A DNA stretch of 64,000 nucleotides from Pseudomonas sp. RIT409 (GTDB lineage: Bacteria > Pseudomonadota > Gammaproteobacteria > Pseudomonadales > Pseudomonadaceae), in contig NZ_QARE02000006.1 in the NCBI RefSeq assembly GCF_003052515.2, positions 186,001 through 250,000 on the forward strand, read 5' to 3'. Of the stretch, positions 31,709 to 42,528 are shown in pieces. Both the position numbers and the translations under genes were made by a program. Every line of letters starts with the position of its first letter. Within the stretch, counting starts at the first letter, position 1. Under the pieces are notes generated by a model. It saw only the letters and a list, made by a program, of their open reading frames with translations, was not told the DNA's origin and searched no databases.

Positions 31709-32449
31709 ATGCGCCGTCTGTTTTTCCTGCTGTTGATGTTCTGCACGCTGCCCGCATGGGCAGACGGCTACGACCAGTTGTATAACGTCGCGGGCTGGCC
31801 AGAACAACGCGCGCACTTCAACGACGCCCTCAAGGCGGCGCAGCAGCGCTACAAAAACAGCCTGCCGCCTGCCGTGTTCGATGCCCTGGTGAACAACAGC
31901 AATCAGCGGTTCGCGCCGCAAGCCATGGATCAACGGGCCGCACAGAAGTTACGCCAGACGCTTCGGGATCCGAACCCGGCCCTGCAATTTTTCCAGTCAC
32001 CGTTGGGGCGCAAGATCGTCAATGCCGAGTTGACCGCTACCCGCCCGGATCAATTGGCGAAGAATGCCCAAGGGTTGCCAAAGATGCAGGCTGACGACAA
32101 CCGAGTGTTGATCATCGGTCATCTGGCCAATGCGCTGCCTGCCAAGGAAGCGGGGGCCGAGGTGAGCCTGGCAATCGCCGGGGTGGCTGCCGACAGCCTG
32201 AGCTCGATGATCCCGGGCCTGATGGGGGGTGGCTCGACCCAAGGCATGCTCGAAGGTCAACGCCAACGGTTGATGCAACAGATTGCCGCCGACATGAGCA
32301 ATACCATGCTGTATGTCTACCGCGACCTGACCGATGCCGAATTGGAAGAGTTTTCGACTTTTGCCGAGTCGTCCCAGGGCCAGGCGTATTACCAGGCGGC
32401 GCTGGCCGCGATTCGGGCGGGCCTTGCAGTCGGGCAAAACCTGAACTGA
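31709..32449 (+). CDS. exported DUF2059-type protein
   Basis: A 246-aa protein with a clear signal peptide (MRRLFFLLLMFCTLPAWA, cleaved before DGYDQL). The rest is helical, with a repeated DUF2059-like segment late (ELEEFSTFAESSQGQAYYQA). GACAGGAG lies 7 bases before the ATG; the frame upstream to 31499 is not used. Function unknown; probably periplasmic. Confidence 0.75.
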   Translation: MRRLFFLLLMFCTLPAWADGYDQLYNVAGWPEQRAHFNDALKAAQQRYKNSLPPAVFDALVNNSNQRFAPQAMDQRAAQKLRQTLRDPNPALQFFQSPLGRKIVNAELTATRPDQLAKNAQGLPKMQADDNRVLIIGHLANALPAKEAGAEVSLAIAGVAADSLSSMIPGLMGGGSTQGMLEGQRQRLMQQIAADMSNTMLYVYRDLTDAELEEFSTFAESSQGQAYYQAALAAIRAGLAVGQNLN

Positions 32450-32479
32450 TACCCAGCGCGCTGCTAGCGCACTCGACGG

Positions 32480-33442
32480 TCAGCGCCCAGCGTCATAGCC
32501 CTGCCCCATCCGGGGGGTCAGAAACTCGAAGAATCGCGCTCTCAGCTCAGGCAATTCATTGGCCAGATGATGCCGGGCTTCATGCAGCATGAAGATCTGG
32601 GGATGGGCGAATTTTTCATTCAGCACCGCCAGGTTGTGGCTCCAGTCCACGGTCATGTCCGATTCGCCCTGCACGATCAGCGGGCTGCGCGCGCTGTGCG
32701 GGGCGCTTTCGATGCGCACGATCCACTTCGCCAGGGCACCCACCCACTCGGTGGGCAAGCGTCGAGGCTGCAAGGGGTCGGCCATTAGAAAGGGCAAAAA
32801 TGCAGGCGCGTTGGAATTCTCACTGAAGCGTCGATCGATGCCTTTGACGAACGCCCGCAGCAGGTAGTAGCTGACTTTCGACCACGTCCAGCCGCGCGGC
32901 CGCACCAAGGGCGCCAACAGTATGGACTGGCCATCGATCGGGCTTGCATCGCCGTGGTGGAGCAAGTGATCGATGACGATTGCACCGCCTGTGCTTTGCC
33001 CGCAAATGTGCCACGGCTTGGGCAAACGGAGAGCGTCAGCTTCGGCGAACAGCCGCTCCAGCACCGCTTGGTATTCGGCGAAATCGGTAATACTCGCCCG
33101 CGTGCCACTCGACAGCCCATGGCCCGGCAGGTCGCAGGAAATCACTGCGAACCCCAGTCCCAGGGCCCATTCGATGACATGCCGATACAGGCCCATGTGG
33201 TCGTAGAAGCCATGCACCAGGACCAGCGTCGCGACCGGCTGTTCCGGGGTCCATAATTGGGTGACGATTTCATAGCCGCCGACCTCGAAACGCCCGAGAC
33301 GACTGGTAATCCGACCCTCACGTCCCAACCCCGCCAAGCTGTAGAAACGCTGGTAGGCCTGTTCCTCCTCGGAGGGCATAAGCCCGGCAATCAGAGGTTG
33401 CAGACCGGCTCGCAGGCGTTCAGGGTCGAAGGTGTTGGACAT
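32480..33442 (-). CDS. alpha/beta hydrolase (monoacylglycerol-lipase-like)
   Basis: A 320-aa serine hydrolase of the S33/lysophospholipase group: oxyanion segment VLVHGFYDHMGLYRH, nucleophile elbow ICGQSTGGAI, acid near QGESDMTVDW, catalytic His in HEARHHLANE. No signal peptide. ATG 33442 (MSNTFDPERL) has GGAAT ahead; ATG 33448 two codons upstream is equally possible. Substrate unknown. Confidence 0.8.
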   Translation of the reverse strand: MSNTFDPERLRAGLQPLIAGLMPSEEEQAYQRFYSLAGLGREGRITSRLGRFEVGGYEIVTQLWTPEQPVATLVLVHGFYDHMGLYRHVIEWALGLGFAVISCDLPGHGLSSGTRASITDFAEYQAVLERLFAEADALRLPKPWHICGQSTGGAIVIDHLLHHGDASPIDGQSILLAPLVRPRGWTWSKVSYYLLRAFVKGIDRRFSENSNAPAFLPFLMADPLQPRRLPTEWVGALAKWIVRIESAPHSARSPLIVQGESDMTVDWSHNLAVLNEKFAHPQIFMLHEARHHLANELPELRARFFEFLTPRMGQGYDAGR

Positions 33443-33546
33443 CGGCATTCCAGATCCGGCAAATAGGCACACAGTGACGCAGCGTGGTGAGTTTCTTCTG
33501 TCCGCAGAGGCGTGGCAAGCTACGTCACCCCAATCGAAGCCCGACC

Positions 33547-34131
33547 ATGACCGCCCGATCACTCAACCGACGCCGTACTGTTGCAATCGCGCTGGTCGCC
33601 ATCCTGTGTGCAGCGGCCCTTTGGCTGGGATTCCGGTGGTTTGAGGGCCGATACGTCCGGGCGTTCAGTGACCGAGCCGTTCTTTTTACCGGAGACAGTC
33701 TGGGTTTGCCCGAAGACATGGCCGGCCCAGGGCGCATTCGGGTCGTGCATTTCTGGGACCCGGCCTGCCCCTGCAACGTCGGCAATCAGGAACATTTGAG
33801 CGAATTGGTGGCCCGGTTTTCCACCGACCACGGCGTCGATTTCTACGCCGTACAAAAGCCGGGCTCGCAAGGACGGTTGCCTGCCAGCCTGAGCGCGATC
33901 AAACCCCTTGGCAGTGTGCCGGGCGCGGATCGAATCCCTTCGAGCCCAGCCATCGCCATCTGGGACCGCCAAGGCCGACTGGCCTATTTCGGGCCGTACA
34001 GCGAAGGGCTGGTCTGCAACTCGCAGAACAGCTTCGTGGAGCCGATTCTGCAAGCGCTCATGGCTGACAGACCCGTGAGCGCGACCCATACGATGGCGGT
34101 GGGTTGTTACTGCCCGTGGCTTGAGCATTGA
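33547..34131 (+). CDS. membrane-anchored thioredoxin-like protein (DUF6436-like)
   Basis: A 194-aa protein with one N-terminal transmembrane helix (about residues 11-27) and a predicted thioredoxin-like periplasmic domain: VVHFWDPACPCNVGNQEHL carries a Cys-Pro-Cys where thioredoxins have CxxC, and IPSSPAIAIWD fits the cis-Pro strand. A second Cys pair, GCYCPW, sits at the C-terminus. The redox role is inferred from fold only. Confidence 0.7.
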   Translation: MTARSLNRRRTVAIALVAILCAAALWLGFRWFEGRYVRAFSDRAVLFTGDSLGLPEDMAGPGRIRVVHFWDPACPCNVGNQEHLSELVARFSTDHGVDFYAVQKPGSQGRLPASLSAIKPLGSVPGADRIPSSPAIAIWDRQGRLAYFGPYSEGLVCNSQNSFVEPILQALMADRPVSATHTMAVGCYCPWLEH

Positions 34132-34264
34132 ACGGGCTCCTCAGCGGATACCTCACGAGATACGCGCCGAGATACGAAGATCATCACGGGACGGAATGCT
34201 TCTACACAGGCCGACCACAAATCTGTAGCCTTCCGGGCTTATCTCTGATCGTTCGGGCCTTTGG

Positions 34265-36664
34265 ATGAAACGCAGCCTTTTCGTCATCGCAGCCGTACTT
34301 GTCCTGCTCGCAGGCGGCGGGGCCTGGTATGTCCACAGCAAGCAACCGATGCGCAATGGTGAAATGGCCCTGGCCCATCTTCGCGCCCCGGTCAGCGTAC
34401 GTTACGACGAGCGCGGCGTGCCGCACATCAAGGCCGAGCATCAGGACGACCTGTACCGCGCATTGGGGTATGTGCACGCACAGGATCGGCTCTTCCAGAT
34501 GGAAATCCTGCGTCGACTGGCCCGGGGCGAGCTCGCGGAAGTGCTGGGGCCCAAGCTGGTCAACACCGATAAACTGTTCCGCAGCTTACGCATTCGCGAG
34601 CATGCCGATGCATACGTCGCCCGGCAGGACAAGAACACCCCGGCCTGGCAAGCCTTGGAGGCATATCTCGACGGTGTGAACCAGTATCAGACCAGCCACC
34701 CGAGGCCCATCGAATTCGACGTGCTGGGCATCGAGAAACGGCCGTTTACCGCCGAAGACACGCTGAGCATCGGGGGCTACTTGGCGTACAGCTTCGCCGC
34801 GGCCTTTCGAACCGAACCGCTGCTGACTTACGTCCGGGATCAATTGGGCCCCGAGTATTTGAAGACCTTCGACTTGGGCTGGCAGCCCGATGGCGCGCTG
34901 CCCTCCAAACCCGCCCTGAGCGGCAATGACTGGAAGGGGCTGAGCGACCTGGCGCTGCTCAGCCAGCAAGCGTTGGAAGACGCAGGGTTGCCTCAATTCG
35001 AGGGTAGCAACGCATGGGTCGTATCAGGCCGTAGGACCCAAAGCGGCAGACCGCTGCTGGCGGGCGATCCGCATATTCGCTTCTCGGTGCCAGCGGTGTG
35101 GTACGAAGCACAACTGACCTCCCCCGATTTCGAGCTGTACGGGCATTTCCAGGCCCTCAACCCCTTCGCCCTGCTCGGCCATAACATGGACTTTGGCTGG
35201 AGCCTGACCATGTTTCAGAACGACGACCTGGACCTGGTCGCGGAAAAGGTCAACCCGCAAAACCCGAATCAGGTCTGGTACCACGGCGCCTGGGCGGACA
35301 TGACTTCACGCCCTGAACAGATCAAGGTCAAAGGCGAGTCGCCGATTACCTTTACCCTGCGTCAATCTCCCCACGGTCCGATCATCAACGATGTTCTGAC
35401 GGCCAGCGGCATTCAGGATCACGCCGACACGCCCGTGGCGATGTGGTGGTCCTTTCTGGAATCGGACAACCCGATCCTGCAGGGTTTCTACGAGGCCAAC
35501 CGCGCCGACACACTGGACAAAATGCGCACTGCCGCCGCGAAGATCCATTCGCCAGGTCTGAATGTGGTGTACGCCAACGCGAAAGGCGATATTGGCTGGT
35601 GGGCAGCCGCCCAACTGCCGATGCGCCCGAACGGCGTCAATCCGGCGTTCATTCTCGACGGGAGCACTGACCAGGCAGACAAGACGGGTTTCTACCCTTT
35701 CAGCGCCAACCCGCAGGAAGAAAATCCGGCGCGTGGCTATATCGTCTCGGCCAACTTCCAGCCGGTGTCGCCGACTGGCATGGAGATTCCCGGCTATTAC
35801 AACCTCGCCGAGCGAGGCCGTCGTTTGGACAGGCAACTGAGCGACGGGACGGTCAAATGGAACCTGGAGAACAGTAAAGCGCTGCAATTGGGCACCCAGA
35901 CCGATTATCCGCAGCAAGTCTTGACGTCGCTGCTTGCCGTGCTGCGTCGCGTGATCAGTGATCCCGAGGAGCACGATCTGATCGAGCGTCTGGCCGCCTG
36001 GAAGGGTGACTACCCTCTGGACTCGGTGGGCGCCACGCTGTTCAACCAGTTCCTGTACAACCTGTGCGATCAGACGTTCCGCGACGAGTTGGGTGACGGC
36101 CTGTTCGCGACGCTGCTGTCCACACGGGTGATCGATATGGCGCTGCCCAGACTGGCCGCCGATGCCAAGTCGCCGTGGTGGAACAACCGCAATTCCAACG
36201 AGACCGAGAGCCGCGACAATACCGTCAAGATGGCCTGGCATGCAGCCGTGTCCCACTTGCGTTCGCTGTATGGCCAGAACCCGAGTGAGTGGACATGGGG
36301 CAAGGCCCATACCCTGACCCATGAACACCCGCTCGGTCGCCAGCCGCCGCTGGACGCACTGTTCAATATCGGTCCGTTCGCCGCACCGGGCACCCACGAA
36401 GTGCCGAACAACCTGTCGGCCAACATTACCACCGCGCCGTGGTCAGTGACTTATGGGCCTTCGACACGACGGCTGATCGACTTCGCCGATCCGGTACACG
36501 CGCTGGGTATCAATCCGGTCGGACAAAGCGGGGTGTTGTTTGACAAGCACTATGCCGACCAGGCCAAAGCCTACATCAGCGGGCAGTACCTGCCGGAGCG
36601 GTTCAGTGAGGACGATGTGGCGGGGAATAGCAAAGAGGTGTTGAGGTTGGTGCCGTCCGACTGA
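34265..36664 (+). CDS. penicillin-acylase-family Ntn hydrolase (AHL acylase candidate, HacB-like)
   Basis: A 799-aa precursor: N-terminal hydrophobic signal or anchor (about 5-22), alpha-chain, then the autoprocessing site before Ser248 in FEGSNAWVV, which becomes the catalytic N-terminal residue of the beta-chain. Further family motifs are LLAGDPHIRFSVPAVWYEA and LGHNMDFGWSLTMFQNDD. Relatives cleave acyl-homoserine lactones, penicillins or pyoverdine precursors. Placement next to spuH matches P. aeruginosa PA0305 (HacB), which favours long-chain AHL acylase activity by synteny only. Confidence 0.85.
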   Translation: MKRSLFVIAAVLVLLAGGGAWYVHSKQPMRNGEMALAHLRAPVSVRYDERGVPHIKAEHQDDLYRALGYVHAQDRLFQMEILRRLARGELAEVLGPKLVNTDKLFRSLRIREHADAYVARQDKNTPAWQALEAYLDGVNQYQTSHPRPIEFDVLGIEKRPFTAEDTLSIGGYLAYSFAAAFRTEPLLTYVRDQLGPEYLKTFDLGWQPDGALPSKPALSGNDWKGLSDLALLSQQALEDAGLPQFEGSNAWVVSGRRTQSGRPLLAGDPHIRFSVPAVWYEAQLTSPDFELYGHFQALNPFALLGHNMDFGWSLTMFQNDDLDLVAEKVNPQNPNQVWYHGAWADMTSRPEQIKVKGESPITFTLRQSPHGPIINDVLTASGIQDHADTPVAMWWSFLESDNPILQGFYEANRADTLDKMRTAAAKIHSPGLNVVYANAKGDIGWWAAAQLPMRPNGVNPAFILDGSTDQADKTGFYPFSANPQEENPARGYIVSANFQPVSPTGMEIPGYYNLAERGRRLDRQLSDGTVKWNLENSKALQLGTQTDYPQQVLTSLLAVLRRVISDPEEHDLIERLAAWKGDYPLDSVGATLFNQFLYNLCDQTFRDELGDGLFATLLSTRVIDMALPRLAADAKSPWWNNRNSNETESRDNTVKMAWHAAVSHLRSLYGQNPSEWTWGKAHTLTHEHPLGRQPPLDALFNIGPFAAPGTHEVPNNLSANITTAPWSVTYGPSTRRLIDFADPVHALGINPVGQSGVLFDKHYADQAKAYISGQYLPERFSEDDVAGNSKEVLRLVPSD

Positions 36665-36680
36665 CACACCCTATCCCGAT

Positions 36681-36790
36681 GATCGTCCCCACGCTCCGCG
36701 TGGGGACGCAGCCCAGGACGCTCCGCGTCCAGCATCTGGCGACGCGGAGCGTCGGTGGATGCGTTCCCACGCAGAGCATGGGAACGATCA
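36681..36790. repeat. intergenic GC-rich hairpin repeat, second family
   Basis: Starts GATCGTCCCCACGCTCCGCG and ends CATGGGAACGATCA, with GACGCTCCGCGTC nested inside. It separates the convergent acylase and spuH ends. Confidence 0.88.
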
Positions 36791-36810
36791 GTGCGCAATC
36801 GAACCCGGAA

Positions 36811-37698
36811 TTAAACCGTTTCCACCTGCGGGCGACGCACCTGCGGCTGTTTCCAGCCGTCGGCCGCCGCTTCCTCGATGGCCTGCTGAATGGCCTTCTT
36901 GCGGTTTTCTTCAGCGCGGCGGCTGAAGAACCACACCAGAAAGGTCGCCAGTGACACTGCCAGCAGGATGAGGCTGGCGATCGCGTTGATCTCAGGCTTC
37001 ACGCCCAGGCGCACCGCCGAGAACACCTCCATCGGCAGGGTCGTCGAGCCTGGACCGGAAACGAAGCTGGCCAGCACCAGATCGTCCAGCGACAGCGCGA
37101 ACGACATCATGCCGCCCGCGGCCAGTGACGGCGCAATCATCGGGATGGTGATCAGGAAGAACACCTTCCAGGGACGCGCGCCGAGGTCCATGGCCGCCTC
37201 TTCGATGGACAGGTCCAGTTCTCGCAGGCGCGCCGACACCACCACTGCCACGTAGGCCGCACAGAAGGTCGTGTGGGCGATCCAGATGGTGACGATACCG
37301 CGTTCCTGCGGCCAACCGATCAATTGCGCCATGGCGACGAACAGCAGCAGCAGCGACAGCCCCGTGATGACCTCGGGCATGACCAGCGGTGCGGTGACCA
37401 GACCACCGAAAAACGTGCGGCCCTTGAACCGAGTGACGCGGGTCAGCACGAACGCCGCCATCGTACCCAGCGCCACGGCAGCCACCGAGGTGTAGCAGGC
37501 GATTTCCAGAGAGCGCGCGACAGCGGCCATCAATTGGGTATTGTCCAGCAGACCGACATACCACTTGACCGACCAGCCCCCCCAGACAGTTACCAACTTC
37601 GAGGCGTTGAACGAATAGATCACCAGGATGACCATGGGCGCGTAGATGAATATCAGGCCAAGCACCAACATCAGGTTCGAGAATCGGAAGCCTCTCAT
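36811..37698 (-). CDS. spuH: polyamine ABC transporter permease
   Basis: Second permease of the putrescine/spermidine importer (PotI/PotC class), 295 aa with six hydrophobic segments and the EAA loop [24 protein letters not shown] 37698 overlaps the spuG stop (ATGA), the same coupling as spuF-spuG. Last gene of the transport block. Confidence 0.93.
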   Translation of the reverse strand: MRGFRFSNLMLVLGLIFIYAPMVILVIYSFNASKLVTVWGGWSVKWYVGLLDNTQLMAAVARSLEIACYTSVAAVALGTMAAFVLTRVTRFKGRTFFGGLVTAPLVMPEVITGLSLLLLFVAMAQLIGWPQERGIVTIWIAHTTFCAAYVAVVVSARLRELDLSIEEAAMDLGARPWKVFFLITIPMIAPSLAAGGMMSFALSLDDLVLASFVSGPGSTTLPMEVFSAVRLGVKPEINAIASLILLAVSLATFLVWFFSRRAEENRKKAIQQAIEEAAADGWKQPQVRRPQVETV

Positions 37699-38615
37699 GC
37701 CTTGCCCTCCAGTTCTTTGGCCTGGCTGCGGTTGAACAGAATGATCGGGACGATGAGGATCAACAGCATCACCACCGCCAGCGAAGACGCCACCGGCCAG
37801 TCGCGGTTGTTGAAGAACTCTTGCCACAAGACTTTGCCGATCATCAGCGTCTCGGGGCCGCCGAGCAGTTCAGGGATGACGAACTCGCCCACCACCGGAA
37901 TGAACACCAACATGCAGCCGGCGATGATGCCGTTCTTGGACAATGGAACGGTGATCTTCCAAAAGCTGTTGAAGGTGCTCGAACCCAGGTCGGACGCAGC
38001 CTCGAGCAGGCTGGGATCATGCTTCACCAGGTTGGCGTACAGCGGCAGAATCATGAACGGCAAATACGAGTACACGACGCCGATATAAACCGCCAGGTTG
38101 GTGTTGAGGATCTGCAGCGGTTCGTTGATCACGCCAAGCCACAACAGGAAGCCATTGAGCAGGCCGTTGTTGCTGAGAATCCCCATCCACGCGTAGACCC
38201 GGATCAGAATCGCGGTCCAAGTGGGCATCATGATCAGCAACAACAGCACCGTCTGCATGTCCTTGCGGGCAATGGAGATGCCATAGGCCATCGGATAACC
38301 GATCAACAGGCACAACAGGGTGCTGAAGAACGCCATCTTCAACGAGCCCAGATACGCCGAAATGTACAGGTCGTCCCCGGTCAACAACGCGTAGTTGGCG
38401 AAGTTGAGCACAATGTCGAGCTTTTGCTCGGCGTAGGAAAACACTTCGGTATACGGCGGAATCGAGACGTCAGCCTCTGCGAAACTGATTTTGATAACGA
38501 TCAGAAATGGCAGAGCGAAAAACAGGAACAACCACAGGAATGGCACCCCGATCACCGCTTGGCGGCCATTGGGTACGATGCGATTGAGTGCGCGTTTGAC
38601 TTTGCGAATTTTCAT
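37695..38615 (-). CDS. spuG: polyamine ABC transporter permease
   Basis: First permease of the importer (PotH/PotB class), 306 aa, six hydrophobic segments and the EAA loop LEAASDLGSSTFNSFWKITVP. ATG 38615 (MKIRKVKRAL) overlaps the spuF stop by four bases. Confidence 0.93.
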   Translation of the reverse strand: MKIRKVKRALNRIVPNGRQAVIGVPFLWLFLFFALPFLIVIKISFAEADVSIPPYTEVFSYAEQKLDIVLNFANYALLTGDDLYISAYLGSLKMAFFSTLLCLLIGYPMAYGISIARKDMQTVLLLLIMMPTWTAILIRVYAWMGILSNNGLLNGFLLWLGVINEPLQILNTNLAVYIGVVYSYLPFMILPLYANLVKHDPSLLEAASDLGSSTFNSFWKITVPLSKNGIIAGCMLVFIPVVGEFVIPELLGGPETLMIGKVLWQEFFNNRDWPVASSLAVVMLLILIVPIILFNRSQAKELEGKA

Positions 38616-39754
38616 GAGCGAAGCACCACGCCGCTGTCGTCTTCCCACCAGACGTAGACCTCGTCTTCCCAGGTCGGACGCGCGCCTCGGCGCTCGGCGT
38701 TGGCGACGAACGATTGGACCAGCTTGCCGCAGGCCAGTTGTACATAGAACACCGAATGGCCGCCCAAGTACGCGATGTCATGCACCTTGCCGCGCGACCA
38801 GTTGTACTCGGTGGTGGGCTGCTCGGTGGTGATGAGCAGCTTTTCTGGGCGGATCGCGTAGGTGATGTGCTTGTCTTCCACCGAGGTGCTCACGCCGTGA
38901 CCGACGTAGATGTCACGCTCCAGCTCGGGGCTGCGGATCCGCGCATGGCCTTCCATGTCTTCGACGACTTCACCGTCGAACAGGTTGACGTTGCCGATGA
39001 ATTCACACACCAGACGGCTGGTCGGGGTCTCGTAGATGTCCACAGGACTGCCGATCTGCGCGATCCAGCCCAGGTGCATGATCGCGATGCGTTGGGCCAT
39101 GGTCATGGCCTCTTCCTGGTCATGGGTCACCATCACACAGGTCACGCCCACGCGCTCGATGATCTCCACCAGTTCCAGTTGCATCTGCGAACGCAGCTTC
39201 TTGTCCAGTGCGCCCATCGGCTCATCGAGCAGCAGCAGTTTCGGTTTCTTGGCCAGCGAACGGGCCAGTGCCACGCGCTGACGTTGGCCACCGGAGAGCT
39301 GATGCGGCTTGCGCTTGGCGTACTGTGTCATCTGCACCAGCTTGAGCATCTCGTCCACTCGGGCCTCGATCTCTTGCTTGGGCAATTTGTCCTGCTGCAG
39401 CCCGAAAGCGATGTTCTGCGCCACGGTCATGTGCGGAAACAGCGCGTAGGACTGAAACATCATGTTGATCGGGCGGTCGTAGGGCGGCATGTCAGTGATG
39501 TCGACGCCGTCGAGGAAGATCCGACCCTCGGTCGGACGCTCGAATCCCGCCAGCATGCGCAGCAGTGTCGACTTGCCAGAGCCGGAGCCGCCGAGCAAAG
39601 CGAAGATCTCGCCTTTGTTGATCTGCAGAGAGACATCGTCCACAGCAACCGTCTCGTCGAACTTCTTCGTGACCCGATCGATCTTGACCAACACCTGTTT
39701 AGGTTGCTGACCACCTTCAAGGGCTTTTTTGTAGGCGCCGGAGGCAACTGCCAT
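38612..39754 (-). CDS. spuF: polyamine ABC transporter ATP-binding protein
   Basis: ATPase of the spu importer (PotG/PotA class), 380 aa: Walker A GGSGSGKST, signature LSGGQRQRVALARSL, Walker B LLLLDEPMGALD, and a C-terminal TOBE region after residue about 250. ATG 39754 with TTGGGAG upstream is chosen over an ATG five codons earlier. It lies 55 bases after spuE. Confidence 0.94.
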   Translation of the reverse strand: MAVASGAYKKALEGGQQPKQVLVKIDRVTKKFDETVAVDDVSLQINKGEIFALLGGSGSGKSTLLRMLAGFERPTEGRIFLDGVDITDMPPYDRPINMMFQSYALFPHMTVAQNIAFGLQQDKLPKQEIEARVDEMLKLVQMTQYAKRKPHQLSGGQRQRVALARSLAKKPKLLLLDEPMGALDKKLRSQMQLELVEIIERVGVTCVMVTHDQEEAMTMAQRIAIMHLGWIAQIGSPVDIYETPTSRLVCEFIGNVNLFDGEVVEDMEGHARIRSPELERDIYVGHGVSTSVEDKHITYAIRPEKLLITTEQPTTEYNWSRGKVHDIAYLGGHSVFYVQLACGKLVQSFVANAERRGARPTWEDEVYVWWEDDSGVVLRS

Positions 39755-39809
39755 GGGTGAAACTCCCAACTGTTCGTGCGTCCGGCCGGTAGAGCCGGGC
39801 GCCAGGTCT

Positions 39810-41128
<1,319 letters not shown>

Positions 41129-41164
41129 AGTTGGGTGAGAGCCGGGGCCCTCACCCTGCCAGGC

Positions 41165-42259
41165 TTACTTGCCCGACTTGATATTGGTCCAGCTGCGGGT
41201 CAGCAGGCGCTGAGTCGCGGCAGGCAGGTCTGCGATCGCATACAGCTTGGCCAGGACATCGGCGGGTGGGTAGACACCTGGGTCCGAGGTGATTTCCTTG
41301 TCCACGAATTCGGTCGCCGCTTTGTTGCCGTTAGGGAAGTGGACGGCATTGGTGATTTCGGCCATCACTTTAGGCTGCAGGATGAAGTTCATGAACTTGT
41401 AGGCGCCCTCGACGTTTTCAGCGTCTTTCGGGATGGCAACCATGTCATAGAAGCTGCCCGCGCCTTCCTTCGGAATGTTGTAGCTGACCTTCACCTTGCC
41501 ACCCGCTTCTTCGGCGCGGGCTTTGGCCTGATAGATGTCACCCGAGTAGCCCACGGCTACGCAGATGTTGCCGTTGGCCAGGTCCGAAATGTACTTGGAC
41601 GAATGGAAATAGGTGATCGAAGGACGAATCTTCTTGAACAGTGCTTCGGCTTTCTCGATGTCTTCTTTCTTCTGGCTGTCGGTTGGCAGCCCCAGGTAAT
41701 GCAGCGCTACCGGGATCATTTCGGTCGGCGAATCGAGGAAGCTAATGCCACAGCCTTTCAGCTTGGCCGCGTTTTCAGGCTTGAAGAGCAGGTCCCAGGA
41801 GTTGGTCGGTGCGTTGGCACCCAGCGCGGCCTTGACCTTGTCCGGGTTGAAGCCAATGCCGATCGAACCCCACATGTACGGGAAAGCGTGCTTGTTGTCC
41901 GGGTCACTGACCGAGACGGCTTTCAGCAGCGCGGGGTCGAGGTTCTTGTAGTTAGGCAGCTTGGACTTGTCCAGCTCCTGATAGACGCCGGCCTTGATCT
42001 GCTTGGCCAGGAAGTTGTTGGACGGAACGACGATGTCGTAGCCCGATTTGCCTGCCAACAGCTTGGCTTCCAGGGTCTCGTTGCTGTCGAAGACGTCATA
42101 CACCACTTTAATGCCCGACTCTTTTTCGAAATCGGCGATGGTGTTCGGCGCGATGTAATCGGACCAGTTGTAGACGTGCAGAGTTTTGTCATCGGCGTTC
42201 GCAGCGGCCACTGCGCCCATCAGGGACAAGGCGAGAAGGGTTTTGCCAAATTTCTTCAT
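41165..42259 (-). CDS. spuD: periplasmic polyamine-binding protein
   Basis: Paralogue of spuE, also 364 aa, with a signal peptide ([22 protein letters not shown]) and [14 protein letters not shown] plus [19 protein letters not shown]. It is bounded on both sides by REPINs, so the two binding proteins could be expressed at different levels from the rest of the locus. Putrescine preference is inferred from gene order. Confidence 0.92.
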   Translation of the reverse strand: MKKFGKTLLALSLMGAVAAANADDKTLHVYNWSDYIAPNTIADFEKESGIKVVYDVFDSNETLEAKLLAGKSGYDIVVPSNNFLAKQIKAGVYQELDKSKLPNYKNLDPALLKAVSVSDPDNKHAFPYMWGSIGIGFNPDKVKAALGANAPTNSWDLLFKPENAAKLKGCGISFLDSPTEMIPVALHYLGLPTDSQKKEDIEKAEALFKKIRPSITYFHSSKYISDLANGNICVAVGYSGDIYQAKARAEEAGGKVKVSYNIPKEGAGSFYDMVAIPKDAENVEGAYKFMNFILQPKVMAEITNAVHFPNGNKAATEFVDKEITSDPGVYPPADVLAKLYAIADLPAATQRLLTRSWTNIKSGK

Positions 42260-42405
42260 TCGTACAGCTCCAATGTTTTATGTTAGCGGCGACTGAAACA
42301 ACCGTTAGTCTGGCAATTTCCCGGGCGGCGTTACAAGCAGAGCGGCCTGCCTTAATGCATAACTTTCAAAGATTTCATCTGCACGCCAATAGCCCTCCGG
42401 ACCTT

Positions 42406-42492
42406 ACAGGAGCGCGCTTGCCCACGATTTGCGACATACCTGCAACGGATGTGTGGCTGACACATCGCGATCGCGGGCAAGCGTACTCCTAC
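42406..42492. repeat. REPIN between spuC and spuD
   Basis: Ends ACAGGAGCGCGCTTGCCCAC and GCGGGCAAGCGTACTCCTAC, slightly degenerate. The rest of the 269-base gap before spuD holds an AT-rich stretch that may contain a spuD promoter. Confidence 0.88.
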
Positions 42493-42528
42493 AACGAGTG
42501 ACCGTTTATCACGCAATCACCGGCTCAA

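Noticed and set aside
35306..36397. 363-codon open frame on the minus strand
   Set aside because: Antisense to the acylase gene, which has clear Ntn-hydrolase motifs.
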